Assembly: GCA_946800325.1 (NCBI GenBank) | Contig: OX326960.1 | Span: 38,881,842-38,945,841 of the forward strand | Direction: 5' to 3' | Length of the DNA: 64,000 nt | Source of the DNA: Luzula sylvatica | Taxonomy: Eukaryota; Streptophyta; Magnoliopsida; Poales; Juncaceae | The notes under the pieces: model-generated | The model's database searches: none | Told to the model about the DNA's origin: nothing | Seen by the model: only the letters and a program-made list of their open reading frames with translations | In this document: piece after piece, positions 35,683 to 48,729 of the stretch | How the letters are laid out: the number at the start of each line of letters is the position of its first letter | Position numbering within the stretch: position 1 is the stretch's first letter | Position numbers and translations under genes: made by a program

Positions 35683-36798
35683 TAGGGATGTCAATGGGGC
35701 GGGTCGGGGTCGGGGCAAGTACTTCCCATACCCGTCCCGCACCCCGTTTAATTCACGGGCAAATTTTATGTCTCATGCCCACCCCGCGGGGATCCCCGTC
35801 CTCCGTGAGGATCCCCATGCCCCGCCAAATTAATATAAAAAATTTAAAATTTATATTATTTAATATTTAAAAATAATAACTAAATATAATTTTTAAAACC
35901 ATTCAAAATATCGTGCAAACTTAATACAAATATTACTCAAATCTTAGAACATAAAAACTGACAAATAAAAATGTTTTTCAAAAGTTTCACAAAATTTTGA
36001 CATGTCACTTTAGCCATTTAATGATCCTTATGATGTGTGCATATTTCAACATGTGTTTTGATATACATTTACAAATAAGAATATGATGCAAAGTTAATAA
36101 TATATAATGTGATATTAAAACTATTTACATAGAACTATATTTCAGTTACCTCGTCTTCTTACTCCGCATCATTAGAAAAGACAAGATACTTGGAATTACA
36201 CATAGATAAACAATCTGGATATAATTAGAATCATAACAAGAAACATATCAAACAAAAATATGAAAATATTTATAATCGACATAAGCCAATATATTTCGCA
36301 TACCTTTCATTTCGATTGCTAACCAATTTTTAGTACACATTAATGTTTCTAACGTGCAAGGATGAAGACGGCTACAATGTGGACTAACAAATCTTGCACT
36401 CGTACGGAAAGCCGACTCTAAAGCAACTGTTGAGACCGGAATAGCAGAAACAACCCTAACAATCAATCGTAACGTGTGAGAGAAGTTATAATTCATAATA
36501 TTTTAAAGAGGCATGTTAACATTTATAACTTTTTTAAATGATAACTTATAACTTAGAAAAATATTTATGATTTTAAATAAGGGATTTCGCGGGGCTTGGG
36601 ACGGAAATAACCCGTGGGGCATGGGTCGGGGTAACCCGTGGGGCGGGGCTACCTATCTCCGTACCCACCCCATCCCCGCATCCGGGACAAACTCCTCTCC
36701 CCATCCCCATCCCGCGGGGCAAGTAATCGGGGATTCCCCGTCCCATTCGGGTCGGGTCCCCACGGGGACGGGGATTTCCCACCCCATTGACATCTCTA
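35683..36798 (-). mobile_element. Non-autonomous hAT transposon, 1116 bp
   Basis: Flanked by 8-bp ATACACGG (35675-35682) and ATCCACGG (36799-36806), one mismatch. Ends are TAGGGATGTCAATGGGGCGG and, from the right, TAGAGATGTCAATGGGGTGG. The subterminal 150-220 bp on both sides are dense in GGGG/CCCC words (CCCCGTCC, GGGGATCCCC), while the core is AT-rich. It encloses a relic of the hAT dimerisation domain on the minus strand. Confidence 0.87.
36248..36496 (-). pseudogene. hAT transposase dimerisation domain relic
   Basis: Minus strand reads IPVSTVALESAFRTSARFVS and then LHPCTLETLMCTKNWL, matching the hATC block (usually P.SS..SE..FS..G.........L.P...E.L.C...W). Only this C-terminal block survives; the zinc finger and catalytic region are absent from the element. 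Confidence 0.75.
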
Positions 36799-37188
36799 AT
36801 CCACGGAAATAAATAGAATATATGATTTAATAAAAACAATATCAGAATCAACTTATATCCCAAAATTAAGTCGACTTTCCTTTAAGAAATAACAAAACTA
36901 TTCCTTTTAAATCAATTTATTTCCCGTTATTTTAATCAATATCATAATAGTAAAACTAATAAACTCCTAACTCGAATGATTGAGTACATATCATAATAAA
37001 TTGTAGGTCATGAGTTCAATTCTCATTAAACATAAATTAATGTATAAAGGAGACACAACCTTGTACATTTAATGAAATTGAAAATTAGTAAAATTATCAA
37101 GAGACACTGCCTTCTAATTAATACATGAGAAATGAATCCTAAATCCCCGTCAAGAAAGACTAACAAAACTCTCTAATTATTGTTACAA

Positions 37189-37960
37189 AGAGAATACTCG
37201 CGCTACATTGTAATACAAAGTACACATTTGAACGATAATATCATTTCATAATAAGATAATTTCAACCCATGTATCTATGATTATGTATATGTTTTACAAT
37301 TATTTTACATTATGATAGCGAAAAATCAATTTTTTTAATCAAATAATAACACCTATATTAGTGCCATTGAAATAATAACATATGAGATATAAAACAATTT
37401 ATGAAATAACACAACAACAAATATTATATTTTTGTTGTTCACGATATTTCATTGAATTTCAAATCTACAAATAATGAATCATACGACATATATAGTAGCA
37501 CATCATTAATTATGTAATATTAATAATTTTTTATTGATTCCAAATACAATAAAAATTACAAATAATATCAACTTAACGGTGAAAGTAATTTAATAAATAA
37601 TATAAAATTTTAATTCAAAACATAAATTATTTTATATCATATGAATTTTCTAAAATTTACATTGTGGAAAATAAGAACACTATTTGATAGGTGTTTATAA
37701 GCTTAATAAATTAGTTAGATGGAAAAATATTGGATTAAAAACACAAATATAACGAACTTAGTATTATATGAGATTCTTATAGTAATAATTTCTTAAAAAT
37801 AAATAATAATATTAAAAATTACACTATTTAAAGTAAATATTTAAAATTATATTATATAAATATGTACTTTTGCATTGTATTTTTTTAGATAATATTTTTA
37901 CAAATTTAAATTATAAAAAACGATCTGCATAAATTATGCTAATATAGATGTCAAAATAAA
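37189..37960 (-). mobile_element. Old degenerate Helitron copy
   Basis: Reverse-strand similarity to the inner 3' half of the Helitron at 38854-40132: shared blocks around TTTGTTGTTCACGATATTTC, the GTGCCATTGAAATAATAAC/GTTATTACTTGATTAAG region and CTTTCACCGTTAAGTT. Its 3' end reads GTAGCGCGAGTATTCTC on the minus strand, like the intact copy, but the terminal CTAG is lost. Confidence 0.5.
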
Positions 37961-38244
37961 TAAAAAATAAAAAATGATACACATGCCTCTATCCAAGAGA
38001 AACATATAATCAGCATCCAACTAGTTAAAATGAAAATATAAATCGAATTAGGATCACTAAAAGGTAGTTGTGAGATAGTCAATATAAAAATATCCAATTA
38101 ATGCGTTGCTAACTATTTGATTAGGATTATACCAAGGTAGTTGTGAGATAAGTTCGATACGAAGATATCTAATTCATTCATTATCAACTTCAAATAGCCA
38201 GGTTATCAAAAAGTATAGAGTCACGTACACAAAAAGTAATGATA

Positions 38245-38374
38245 GGGACACAAATACCAACCACAAATATGACACAAATGCCTAAGTTTGTGTTTGATTT
38301 ATGATTCATATATGCATAATTAACATTACAAACTTAGGCATTTGTGACACATTTGTGGTTGGTATTTGTGACCC
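38245..38374. mobile_element. 130-bp hairpin MITE with TA duplication
   Basis: Near-perfect inverted arms of about 48 bp (38245-38293, 38327-38374), starting GGGACACAAATACCAACCAC, around a 33-bp AT-rich loop. Flanked by TA on each side, as in Tc1/mariner-type MITEs. No coding sequence. Confidence 0.7.
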
Positions 38375-38536
38375 TACGAATTTATATTTTATATATTTTA
38401 CATATGATTTGGACATGATTTTTCCTGGAATACCAATTAAATTTTACCATGAAAGACATTTCGGTAACGACTCTGTGGTCTAATTCTGCACACATATATA
38501 TCATTTTTGATCAAGTTATACCATTCTTTAGCATAA

Positions 38537-38651
38537 CTCAACTTTGACCATCCCAAAATGACGGATCGTGCGAGGGCAGTCCGTAGAGAAGCGACATTGA
38601 CGCAGAGGCGAAAATACTGCTGTTGGCGTTGCAATTATTGTTTTCAAACTC
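38537..38651 (-). pseudogene. MYB-cluster exon relic (copy D)
   Basis: After TTGTTAG on the minus strand the sequence reads EFENNNCNANSSIFASASMS, then LLYGLPSHDPSFWDGQS and stop. This parallels the acidic C-terminal exon of MYB copy B (EVGNGNDSCNASSLMPLLPG, then PSHDPFF). The donor position reads GAG|TT instead of GAG|GT. An isolated exon, not a gene. Confidence 0.55.
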
Positions 38652-38853
38652 CTAACAAGAGTAGCAAAATAAATCAAGAAGTCAAATAGCTTAAAAAGCC
38701 ATTATGATTCATGAAAAAAACATTAAGAAATCTACATTGAATCCTCCAATATACGGGAGAACATCTCCATCCATAAAATTATTCTTATGAACTACTATTT
38801 AATTTTCTCCAGTATCTTGAATTTTTTTCTTAATGTATTGTGGTTCTGGTAAA

Positions 38854-40132
38854 TTTACCCACATCCTTATTTTGGATCCAACTTTGTACAATTTCCTTGT
38901 GCCACATCATCATTTTCTTTTTAACATCATCACTTTCATTTTAACCATTGATAATGATATGTGACAAAATTTAGACCATTGATTAATCGTTTATTTTTTA
39001 TAAACATTTTTTCTTTGTAGCCATTTAAGTGTTCCTTATTTTACACTATGTTTTAAGGATTTTTAGAAAACCACATCATGATATATTAATGATGTGGACT
39101 ATTTTTATTGGTTAGGTTCATGTTATACTAAGTTTAACATGATCAAATGTGAATGCAATGTAAGATGAAAAGTTCAAATATGAAATACTAATAACTTAAT
39201 AACTAATATGAAAAGTAATATTATTTTTAGAATTTTAATTCCAAAAATTCACCAAATATATTTGTTTTAATTTTCTCTTTATTTTGACATCCATATTAGC
39301 ATAGTTCTTACATACAATTTTCCATAATTTGAATTTGTAATTATCTAAAAAATACAATGCAAAAAATACATTTTTACAAAATATATTTTAATTATTTTAT
39401 TCACATAATAGAATTTTAAATATTAATATTTATTTTTAGAAACTACAACTATATCATATAAAACTAAGTTGATTATATTTGTGTTTTTAATCAAACAAAT
39501 TTAATATTATTTTCTATGAAAAATAATAGAAATAAAAAGAGCTTAGCCATCGAAAAAATTTCTTAAGTTTATAAACACTTACAAAACAGTAATATTATTT
39601 TTAAAAATATAAAATTAACAAAAGTCATATGACATAAAATAATTTATATTTATGTTATGCTAAATTAATTTTTATACTTTTTATTAAATTACTTTCACTA
39701 TTAAGTTTGATATTATTTATAATTTTCATTGTATTTTGAATCAATAACAAATTATTAGTACTTGAGAATTAATGACATGTTACTACGTATGTTGTATGAT
39801 TTATTATTTTTTACATTTGATATTGTATGAAATATTGTGAACAATAATGATATAATATTTGTTGTTATGTTTTTCGTAAAATCATTTTATACCTCATGAA
39901 TTATTATTATCCAATCACATTAATATAAGTGTTATTACTTGATTAAGAAAATAATTTTTTTTGTCATCATAATGTAAAATAATTGAAAACCTTATATATA
40001 ATCATGGACAAATTAGTTCAAATAATTATATTATGAAGTGATATTATCAATATCATCATATTTATAAGTACTTTATATTACGATGAAAAACATTATTAAC
40101 ATCCCTGCCGCGTAGCGCGAGTATTCTCCTAG
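38854..40132 (+). mobile_element. Non-autonomous Helitron, 1279 bp
   Basis: It ends with a GC-rich hairpin and CTAG (CCGCGTAGCGCG, then AGTATTCTCCTAG) immediately before a host T, the Helitron 3' hallmark. It starts TTTACCCACATCC after a host A. The empty site survives in a paralogous segment at 42325-42345, where GGTAAA joins directly to TTATAAATAAATT, so both ends are defined by comparison. No Rep/helicase coding. Confidence 0.87.
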
Positions 40133-40254
40133 TTATAAATAAATTGTGTGGAATCACTATGATTAAAATTATAGACAAACAAATAAATTATATATGAGAT
40201 CTTAAATAAAGTACAAGTAGTTAACTCACTCAAGAAGGGTGTACGATAGAACTC

Positions 40255-40256
<2 letters not shown>

Positions 40257-40304
<48 letters not shown>
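40257..40304. repeat. (AT)n microsatellite with adjacent MITE end
   Basis: About 24 AT units, immediately right of a single MITE end (40237-40256) related to the element at 8390-8650. Confidence 0.9.
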
Positions 40305-40307
<3 letters not shown>

Positions 40308-40944
40308 TTGACAAAATTTATATTTCGTTGCATTATGGACTGGGAAGGGAGTGGTCGGAATTTTTTATTGTTTTCTGTGGGAAGGGAGTGTTTACAAATA
40401 CATAACACTTTTAGTTTTTATTAACCGAAATAATTCATATTAAAAATAAAATTAAAATTATATTATACAAAAAATAGAATAATATTGAACTCACTTAAAA
40501 ATCGTAATAAAAATGTACGTTAATACAAAATGCGTAATTTAAAAATAATATTATTTATGAATATCTTTTTTTATTAAACTATGTGTTATATATATGCCGT
40601 ACAAAACTAATTGTAAATAATAATTATTTATTATAAGTATAAACTATCATACAAAATGAACTCACTTGAGACCACTAAATGTATGTTATTCGGAGTGAGA
40701 TTATTTCAGTGAATATACATAAAAATAGACAAATAAACATGACAGAAACAAATATGCATTCTAGAAATAGCAGTTGTAAATTGTAGCACATTTTCCATCC
40801 GTCAAATCAAAACAAAAATAAAAATAATTCAATTCAAAAATAAAAATAATTCAATTGAACATTTTTTTTATATATTTTGATACTTTTGAAATCATAGCCG
40901 TTTAAAAAATCATAGCCGCCTCCACTAAACGGATATTTTGATAC

Positions 40945-42159
40945 TTTTGAAATCATAGCCGCCTCCACCAGTCTGCCATTTTGGAGCACCTAAAATGGTT
41001 TTTTAGGAAATAAAAATGATTATTATCTTTCAGGCATTTAAAAATATCCGTTTCATGTGTTTTTTTTTTAAGAGAATAAAATCAAATTTCAAATACAGAA
41101 ACTATTCATTACTAAGTTTAATTGATCAAACTGTTCTCATATTACTACAGTTTGAACAATGATAGAAACTTGACTAATTATCATTACAGTATTAACATTA
41201 AGTATACTACTTCACTTATATGATCTATTTCTGTATTAATATTGCGTGATAAAATAAGTATATTCTTTTCGACTTTTTTTCTTTACGGATGGTGAGGAAC
41301 TGTATAAATAACTACGTAAATTAACTAAGGGCTCGTTAACTAAACATTACTAGGGCAATGTACATATTGACATGATTACAAGGTGAACTATAACCTAGAA
41401 GCCTCCAAAATATCATTATATATTGACTTCTAGTGATAAGATGCATATTTTGGTAGATGGTAATTCAGTGGGAAGTAAAATTAAACCTGATTAAATGCAT
41501 GAAATATTTCTTCACATGAACCATCTTGCTCGAAATTATGATATATTTCCTCAGAAAATATTTTTTCTTCCATTATGTGGAGTTCAGTCATATAATCACT
41601 AGAAAGAAGATGGGCAGTGGAGGGTGGTTCTTGGTCGATCAGTGGTTCTGGTTCACCGATGTCTCCACCGTTATTTTGCTCCTAATAGGACTGATAAATA
41701 CAAATTTACGAAGAGATTTAAATTAATCCACATTACTTATATTAATGAAATATGAACTAACTAAGTAATTTGCTTCCGACACGTCGACATTATCGGGGAT
41801 ATCATGAATTGGTATTTGATTGGCGGGGTAATCCATACATTAATCAATTGAATTAATGTATTGTTAACTTTGTTAAGGATAAGGATTATTATAAGGTAGT
41901 TGCGAGATGAGGTCAACACGAAGATATCTAATTCGTTCATTGTTAACTTCAAATACTCAAGTTATACCATTCTCAAAGTGTTAAAAAAACGTTATGATCC
42001 AAGGAAAAAAACTGTTACGAAATCGACATTGACATGATATTTTTATGAACTAACCTCAATGGTCTGAACATTCTAAAAAACTGGGTCCTGCGAGGGCGGT
42101 CCTGCGAGAAAAGGCATCGAGGAAGAGGCAACACGGATGTTGTCACCATTTCCAAGCTC
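40945..42159 (-). pseudogene. MYB-cluster relic (copy C), exons rearranged
   Basis: Minus-strand exon remnants: 42159-42055 (ELGNGDNIRVASSSMPFLAG, with an in-frame TAG at codon 29), 41836-41774 (end of the R3-linker exon, MDYPANQIPIHDIPDNVDVS, with GC in place of the GT donor), 41681-41487 (65 codons, open: EQNNGGDIGEPEPL joined to MEEKIFSEEIYHNFEQDGSC) and the start of exon 6 at 40989. In copy B those two protein blocks are separate exons (3 and 5), so the third remnant is a fusion made by deletion. The DNA-binding repeats are missing. DNA from 40670 to 41600 is a segmental duplicate of 52010-53100. Confidence 0.72.
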
Positions 42160-42469
42160 CTAAATTTTTTTATAAAAAGCAAATATGATTATCATCTTGA
42201 AATTTCTAATTCGTTCTTTGTTAATTTAAAATACTCAAGTTATACCATAAAATTATTCTTATGAACTACTTTTCAATTTTCTCCAGTATCTTGAAATTTC
42301 TGCTTAATGTATTGTGGTTCTGGTAAATTATAAATAAATTGTGTGGAATCACTAATGGCAGTTCTGTATGATCAAAATTATAGACCAACATATAAATTAT
42401 ATATGAGATCTTAAATAAAGTACAAGTAGTTAACTCACGCAAGTGAAACTACTTCTAGAAAAAATGTTT

Positions 42470-44140
42470 TATGCATGAAAGAGAGATATAGTTCAAATTA
42501 TCATGCAACATACATGATATCGTAATAACTAAATTTTCTAATGTCATAAAAATATGAACTCCACATAAATAATAAATACATGACAAAAATTAAAATTAAA
42601 AAAAAAATCCATATACTAAAAAACACAATTGGATGATTTTGTTAATAAATGAAAAAAAACTCATATATTCTCCATTCACTAATATCAATGAAAATCAAAT
42701 TCAGAATTTCTCACAACACAAGATCACAATATACGATTTTAATATCACTTACTCAACCAACTATATTATGAATCCATTGACTCATTCATTAAATTTTAAT
42801 GATTGATCTTATATATTTATCTACGAGTCATAAAATTATGTTTAAGCAATATCAATGTATTTTATATGTCTAACCATATTTTTTTAGACTAAATAACATG
42901 ATCATATGATTGAGCTGGACATAAATTAAGATTAGAGCATTCATACATTAATGTGCTCACGATGCATCATCACATCGTATCATTTTATTTTTGTTGTGCA
43001 TTCTTATTTGCACCCATTTGAGAATGATTCGGTGACTTGGCAGAGCCATAATTCATGTTAACTATATGAACAATCAATATAAAACATGCTCGCTATGTAT
43101 TTAGCAATTTGTTTGAAATGCCTCCGAGCCGTAAGGTCTTCGTGATATTTCCTGTTTTAAATGGATATATATATTATAATTATTGAGATTTATAGAGTAA
43201 AATTGAGTTTATTGAAGAAATTGATCGTTGAATTGGGTTAAATTGGAAATTAGTTGAAGAACTTAAGGCTTCAATTTGATGAAATTTGGTTAATTATATC
43301 GTACTTCACAAGATTTTGTTGTACCTTTTGAAATTAAATTCCAATTTTTTTTACGAATTCGAGCCGCAGGTATCAAGTAAAATGCTCATACTGGTTCGAT
43401 ATATACAAGGTTTATATATTCTTTTTTCGATTCCAGTATATTTCAAATTTTACGAAATTTTTCTAAAAACCGGATTACTTTTTGAATTTTTCTCGACACA
43501 ATGTTACATGCAGAAATGCTCCTAAACTCTCTCGTCTCCACTCTCCAGCTCATTAACAAATCATGATTTTCTCTTCGAACGGTGACGAAATTTCACACGT
43601 GTTTTCTAAATGAAGCACATATTTATTGGACGAAGCTCGAACGCATTCACCAGTAATAATCGACATAAGCAATAAACCATCAAAAATCGACGAACCATGT
43701 TGTTTATCTGAACATTCGTCGAGCCTGTTTCTTCATCTGTATAGGCAGATCATCCTTGAGACTCTAAATTACCATTTTTTATATCTTTCTGAAAATTTTG
43801 CCAAATATAGTCTTTTTTATCCGTAATCGTTGTTTTTCTTCGTAATTTTGCTAAATTGAGGTTTAGGTTCTACTGCTATATTGTTCTTTTGATTTCGATA
43901 ATAGAGCATTTCTACATATAACCCTATTTGGAATCAAAATTAAAAAAATAACCCTTTTCTAAAAATATTCCAAAAATAACCCCCTTTTTGATAATATTCC
44001 AAAAATAATCCAAACCGGGATTTTAAATCTCTTTTATAAAAAAAATTAAATATGATATATTTCCCCAAATTTTACCATAATATTTTTTATTAACTAATTA
44101 ATACACTTAATTAAAATAATAACTAGTACATGTTGGCCGT
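42470..44140. other. Intergenic region, nothing recognised
   Basis: Mostly AT-rich unique-looking DNA. The stretch 42240-42470 belongs to the MYB-cluster segmental duplication. No gene supported. Confidence 0.4.
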
Positions 44141-44149
44141 TAACTTAAT

Positions 44150-44475
44150 ACATAATTAATATTTATTCAAATTTATAAATTTGAATAAATTTTAATGAAT
44201 ATTTAAGTATATCTTTTAATTAGTACGTTAATTAAATATAATTGTTCTATAATGGGGAATTCGGAGGGTACATTTTGGAGAGTGGTTTTTTTTAAAGTTA
44301 CTGACAACTGTTTGAAAAAAAAATATTAAAATTTATTGCACTCCAAAATGTACCCGCCAAACTCTTCATTACTGAACAATTACATTTAATTAACGTGATA
44401 ATTAAAACATATAATTAAATATTCATTAAAATTTGTTCAAAATTATGAATTCGAACAAATATTAATTCCGTATTA
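44150..44475. repeat. Long inverted repeat (possible fold-back MITE)
   Basis: Arms of about 135 bp (44150-44282 and 44334-44470) share TTTAATGAATATTTAA, ACGTTAATTAAATATAATTG and GGGTACATTTTGGAG, around a 50-bp loop. The GC-richer GGGTACATTTTGGAG words lie at the loop side. No clear target duplication. Confidence 0.6.
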
Positions 44476-44559
44476 ATATTTGATTATTTTCAAATATTTT
44501 TAAATAGTATTAATATATTACATTTGTCTTGTCATAAATATATCGATTCATCTTTTGTT

Positions 44560-46200
44560 TATACCAAGGAAAATGTTGTATATCCTCTTGATTTTTCTCA
44601 CGAGTATTGATGTGCTGACAAGGATGGTAAATTATAGAACATGGTAAGTCATACTAAAAGAAAATGTCATCATCAATGCAATGATAATGTTCACTTGAAT
44701 TTTATCTTTATTTTGAGTTTCATATTATCATATATCAAATATATTTTCTTTAGTCAAAACTTGTCAAAACAATTATGTAAAAAAATATAATATAAAAAAG
44801 TATATAATTGCGTTTGTGACTTTTAAGTATAATTATTAGTGTTTTTAAAATTAAAATTTAATAAAATTGTTCATGGTACAGTACTGGGTATGATATATTT
44901 GTATATTTACTCAAAAAAATTTAAAATCAATAAAAATAAATGATATTAATTCACCAAACACAAGTTTTTTTTTTGTTTTTTTGAAGAAAATAGTGTGGGC
45001 TCGGAGGTCCCACATCTATTATTAATATATATTAAAATATTACAAATATTCATTACAATACTCAACTCAATCCTAGAACAGAAAAAAATCAAACATAAAT
45101 CAATTCCTAATTTTACTTAAAACCAGAATGATATCATTGGAAAATCAGGAATGAAATTCCTTTTGAACAACCAGGATTAACTTTCCATTTGAAAACCAGG
45201 ATTGACTTTCCGTTCTAAAAACCAGGAAAGAAAAAGATATTTAATAACCTTTTCCTCTCCGACAATTCCTCTTTCCCACTGTTCTAACACCAACCAGCGA
45301 AACAAACCCTCTTCCACCTCCTACTTCGACCATCACCCCTCCCTTCTCCACCTTCCTATCGCATTACCTCATCTCATACTCTTCCTCAACCCCCGTCTCC
45401 TCTGAAACCCTAGCTTCATCAGTTGTGAGATTATAAGCCTTCAAAAAATCATATCGATCCTGTATAATAATCTCAAACAACCGATTTACTGAGAAATTAG
45501 AGCCCTGAAAAATTATGCGACCTCTCTCCTTCCACACAAGTGTTATGTTTGTTTTCAAAAAATGACAACTAAATATTATTTGTATGAAAAAAAAACAAAT
45601 GAAACAAACTCGCCGCTTCAAAAAGTTTCATTTTAATATTTCATAAAATTAATAGAAATGAAAGATACTAATACCAAACACAAGTGTTATGTTTGTTTCT
45701 TAAAAATGACAACTAAATATTATGTGTATCGAAAAAACAAATGAAACAAATCCGTCACGAAATGCGGATAATTTTCTAATTAATACATGATAAGTTAATT
45801 TTAAGAAAGACCTAACTATATAAAATAAAGTAGACTAAGCCTTCAAATTACTGTTATAATGACTCAGATTGAGATCTTCTCGCTTTCTTGATACATAATT
45901 CAAAAATACTAATATAGTAATATTATATATAGAATATTGCTAGTTAATGAAATAATAAAAAAAATTTCTAAAATAACAGATATAATCGGAATTACAATAT
46001 AACCAGATTCATATTTACGTGACTGGAATTATTATGAACAAACCTACTAGTAGGGACGGATCCAAGATTCGGTATTAAGAGGAGTGAAATCAGGAGCAAC
46101 AAAATACAAAAATAGATTCTTTTACTAAAATGTATATTTTATTGGTGATTTTTTCTTATTAATTTTATATGCAGAATTTGCCTAAAACAATAACTAGAAA
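44560..46200. other. Intergenic region, no gene seen
   Basis: AT-rich. Short direct repeats occur at 45530-45610 and 45680-45760 (AAGTGTTATGTTTGTTT, TGACAACTAAATATTAT). A pyrimidine-rich stretch at 45250-45400 gives only low-complexity frames. Confidence 0.4.
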
Positions 46201-46229
46201 TTAACTATATGTATCAGTATATATCAGAT

Positions 46230-46770
46230 TGATAAATTTTATATTTCATTGCACTTTGGACTGCACGTTGGAGAGTAGTCGGAAATTTTTATTGTTTTGT
46301 GTGGAAAGGGAATGTATACAAATACATAGCACTTTTAGTTTTTATTAACCAAAATAATTCAGATTAAAATTTAAAATAATAAATAATAATATACAAAAAA
46401 TAGAATAATATTGAACTCACTTACAAATCGTAATAAAATTGTACGTTAATACAAAAATGTGTAATTTAAAAATAGTATTATTTATGAATATCATTTTTTG
46501 ACTAAACTATATGTTACATATATGCCGTAAAAAAAAAATATAAATAATTAGTATTTATTAAAAGTATAAACTATTATACAAAATGAACTCACTTACTATT
46601 GTAGTCCAAAGTATATAATAATGTGTAATTTATAAACAATGTTATTTATGAATATATTTTTGTTATTAAACTATATGTTATATATATGCCGTACAAAAAT
46701 AAGTATAAATAATAATTATTTATTCAAAGTATAAACTATCATAAAAAAAAAACTCACTTACTATCATGGT
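46230..46770. repeat. Segmental duplicate of 40310-40680, partly duplicated again
   Basis: Shared order: TTTATATTTC(A/G)TTGCA, CACTTTTAGTTTTTATTAAC, AAAATAGAATAATATTGAAC, ATTATTTATGAATAT and ATATATGCCGTA. The ATATGCCGTACAAAA block with flanks is repeated twice within this copy (46440-46620, 46610-46770). Non-coding; part of the expanded MYB region. Confidence 0.65.
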
Positions 46771-46871
46771 CCAAAGTTTATGTTAATAACAAAATATATA
46801 ATTTTGAATTTTGAAATAATATATATTTTTCTTGAGAAAGAATCCTAGTCACGAAATAATATATATTTTTC

Positions 46872-46925
<54 letters not shown>

Positions 46926-48729
46926 AATGCTAAATAGAATCCACAAAAAGAATCCACAAAAAGAATCCAAGGACTAAAATTAAGTATATGCAAAAGCGGG
47001 AGGACTATATCACAATATGCCCAAATTTGATATAAACTATCTACGGAAGGACCATTTTAAATAAGTTGCTAAACTCACATTAACTCCTCCACCGTCCCGA
47101 CCCCCCTCCTCCAGACCACCCTCGCCATTTTTGTTTCTCTTAAAGGCTGAGCCATGATTGCCTCGATCTTCTCCGAGTACGACTCCCCCTCCCCATCCCC
47201 CTCCTCCTCCTTCATACCACCCTCACGCCCCTCTCCTCCTTCGTTGTGTTCCAGTTCTGAGAAGGCGAAACCCTAAGCCAAATCGTCTCGATCCTCTCCG
47301 ATTACGACATAATAGTAATGGACTAGATCCGTGGAGGGAAAAGTATGGCCCGATAGGCATTAATTTTTCGTTTCTTTCCTGATTTCACTGGTTTTTGTGC
47401 TGATTTATGCGCCAAATGAGGTGTTTTCTGATTATTTTCATATTTGTATTAATTTCTGACCTAATAGTATATTCAATAGTTTCGACTAATCAAGGACAAA
47501 CACTAGTAATCCAATAGCTCACTTATTAATCAAAGACAAAATCAATAATCTCTTAACAAAATACTAATTTCTGACCTAATTTATAACCCTCTGACAATGA
47601 GTAATAGCTTTAAATAGCTATCCAATACTATGAAATTGACAAAATCGACTTTATAGAGAAAAACTGAAAAAACACAGATTATGCACACAAAAAAATTCAA
47701 CAGTAAAATTAATCGTTATTTTAATAATTAGCTTTCGCGTGGCGGAATCATTAACAATTGTGTGCTCGACCCTAGTATATTTTGGTGTCCTGTAAATTAC
47801 TAACTACTATAAAATCCAATATTCTATCTGTATGCTATAATATTCTATTTTTATACAGAGGGACACCTCCTTCAGCAAGATCAGATCATGTGGCAGAAGC
47901 AGAGCATGACACCTGGCCCATGAGCAGGCCATGCTGGCGTCACAGTTGGCGAAAACTAGTTTATTGTTGGCGGTGGCAACAATCAGACAAGTCGACAATT
48001 GACAATTCAGGGGCAAAATGGTAATTTTCACAATTCATCCTGGCGCGATCATATGTTGAACCAGGGGAAAATGGTAATAATGTTAGTACATCGTGTAATT
48101 TTCACCCCCACTTTTTTTTTCAAATTAAAATTACACCCTCTAGTGAGATTTTTTTTTTTCCTGATTTTACTCAAAATCAGAATTCCTGATGTTGGAATGC
48201 TCGAAGTTAGATGCATGACTTAGTATAAACGAGGATCGACTAGTTACTGAATTTTTACAGAATCGTTGACGATTGACTTGAAGATGGAAATCTGACTCGT
48301 AGTTGAAACAATTATTTTCTTTGTAACTATTATAACAAATCAGAAACTTCTTTGTTAATCAGGGACTTCTTTGCAATTATACATAAATTAGGTGTTTTTT
48401 GTACTATTATAATATATTTTGAAATTTCGTCGTAACATTCTCTCAGTTGTATGCCATCTCTTGGCTACATAAGTATGACTTGATTCAAAATAATTACATA
48501 AATTAATGTTTTTGACTATTGACATGTTCTATTTGGATATAGCCACATTAAGACGATTTGTTAGCACATAACAATTTATTTATTATGCTGGTAAATAACC
48601 CAAAACATATATTCTGTTGAAAATTAAAGCTAGGTATATATTTTGTCTTACTTTGAGGATTTGATAGGAAATATTGGAATCAAGATAAGTACAAGCACAA
48701 TTTGCCTTGCTTTTGGGGGGTGTTGATGT

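Noticed and set aside
47158..47382. Proline-rich protein gene
   Set aside because: Low-complexity frame in C-rich DNA inside a transposable element; no motif beyond composition, although it may be part of a captured leader.
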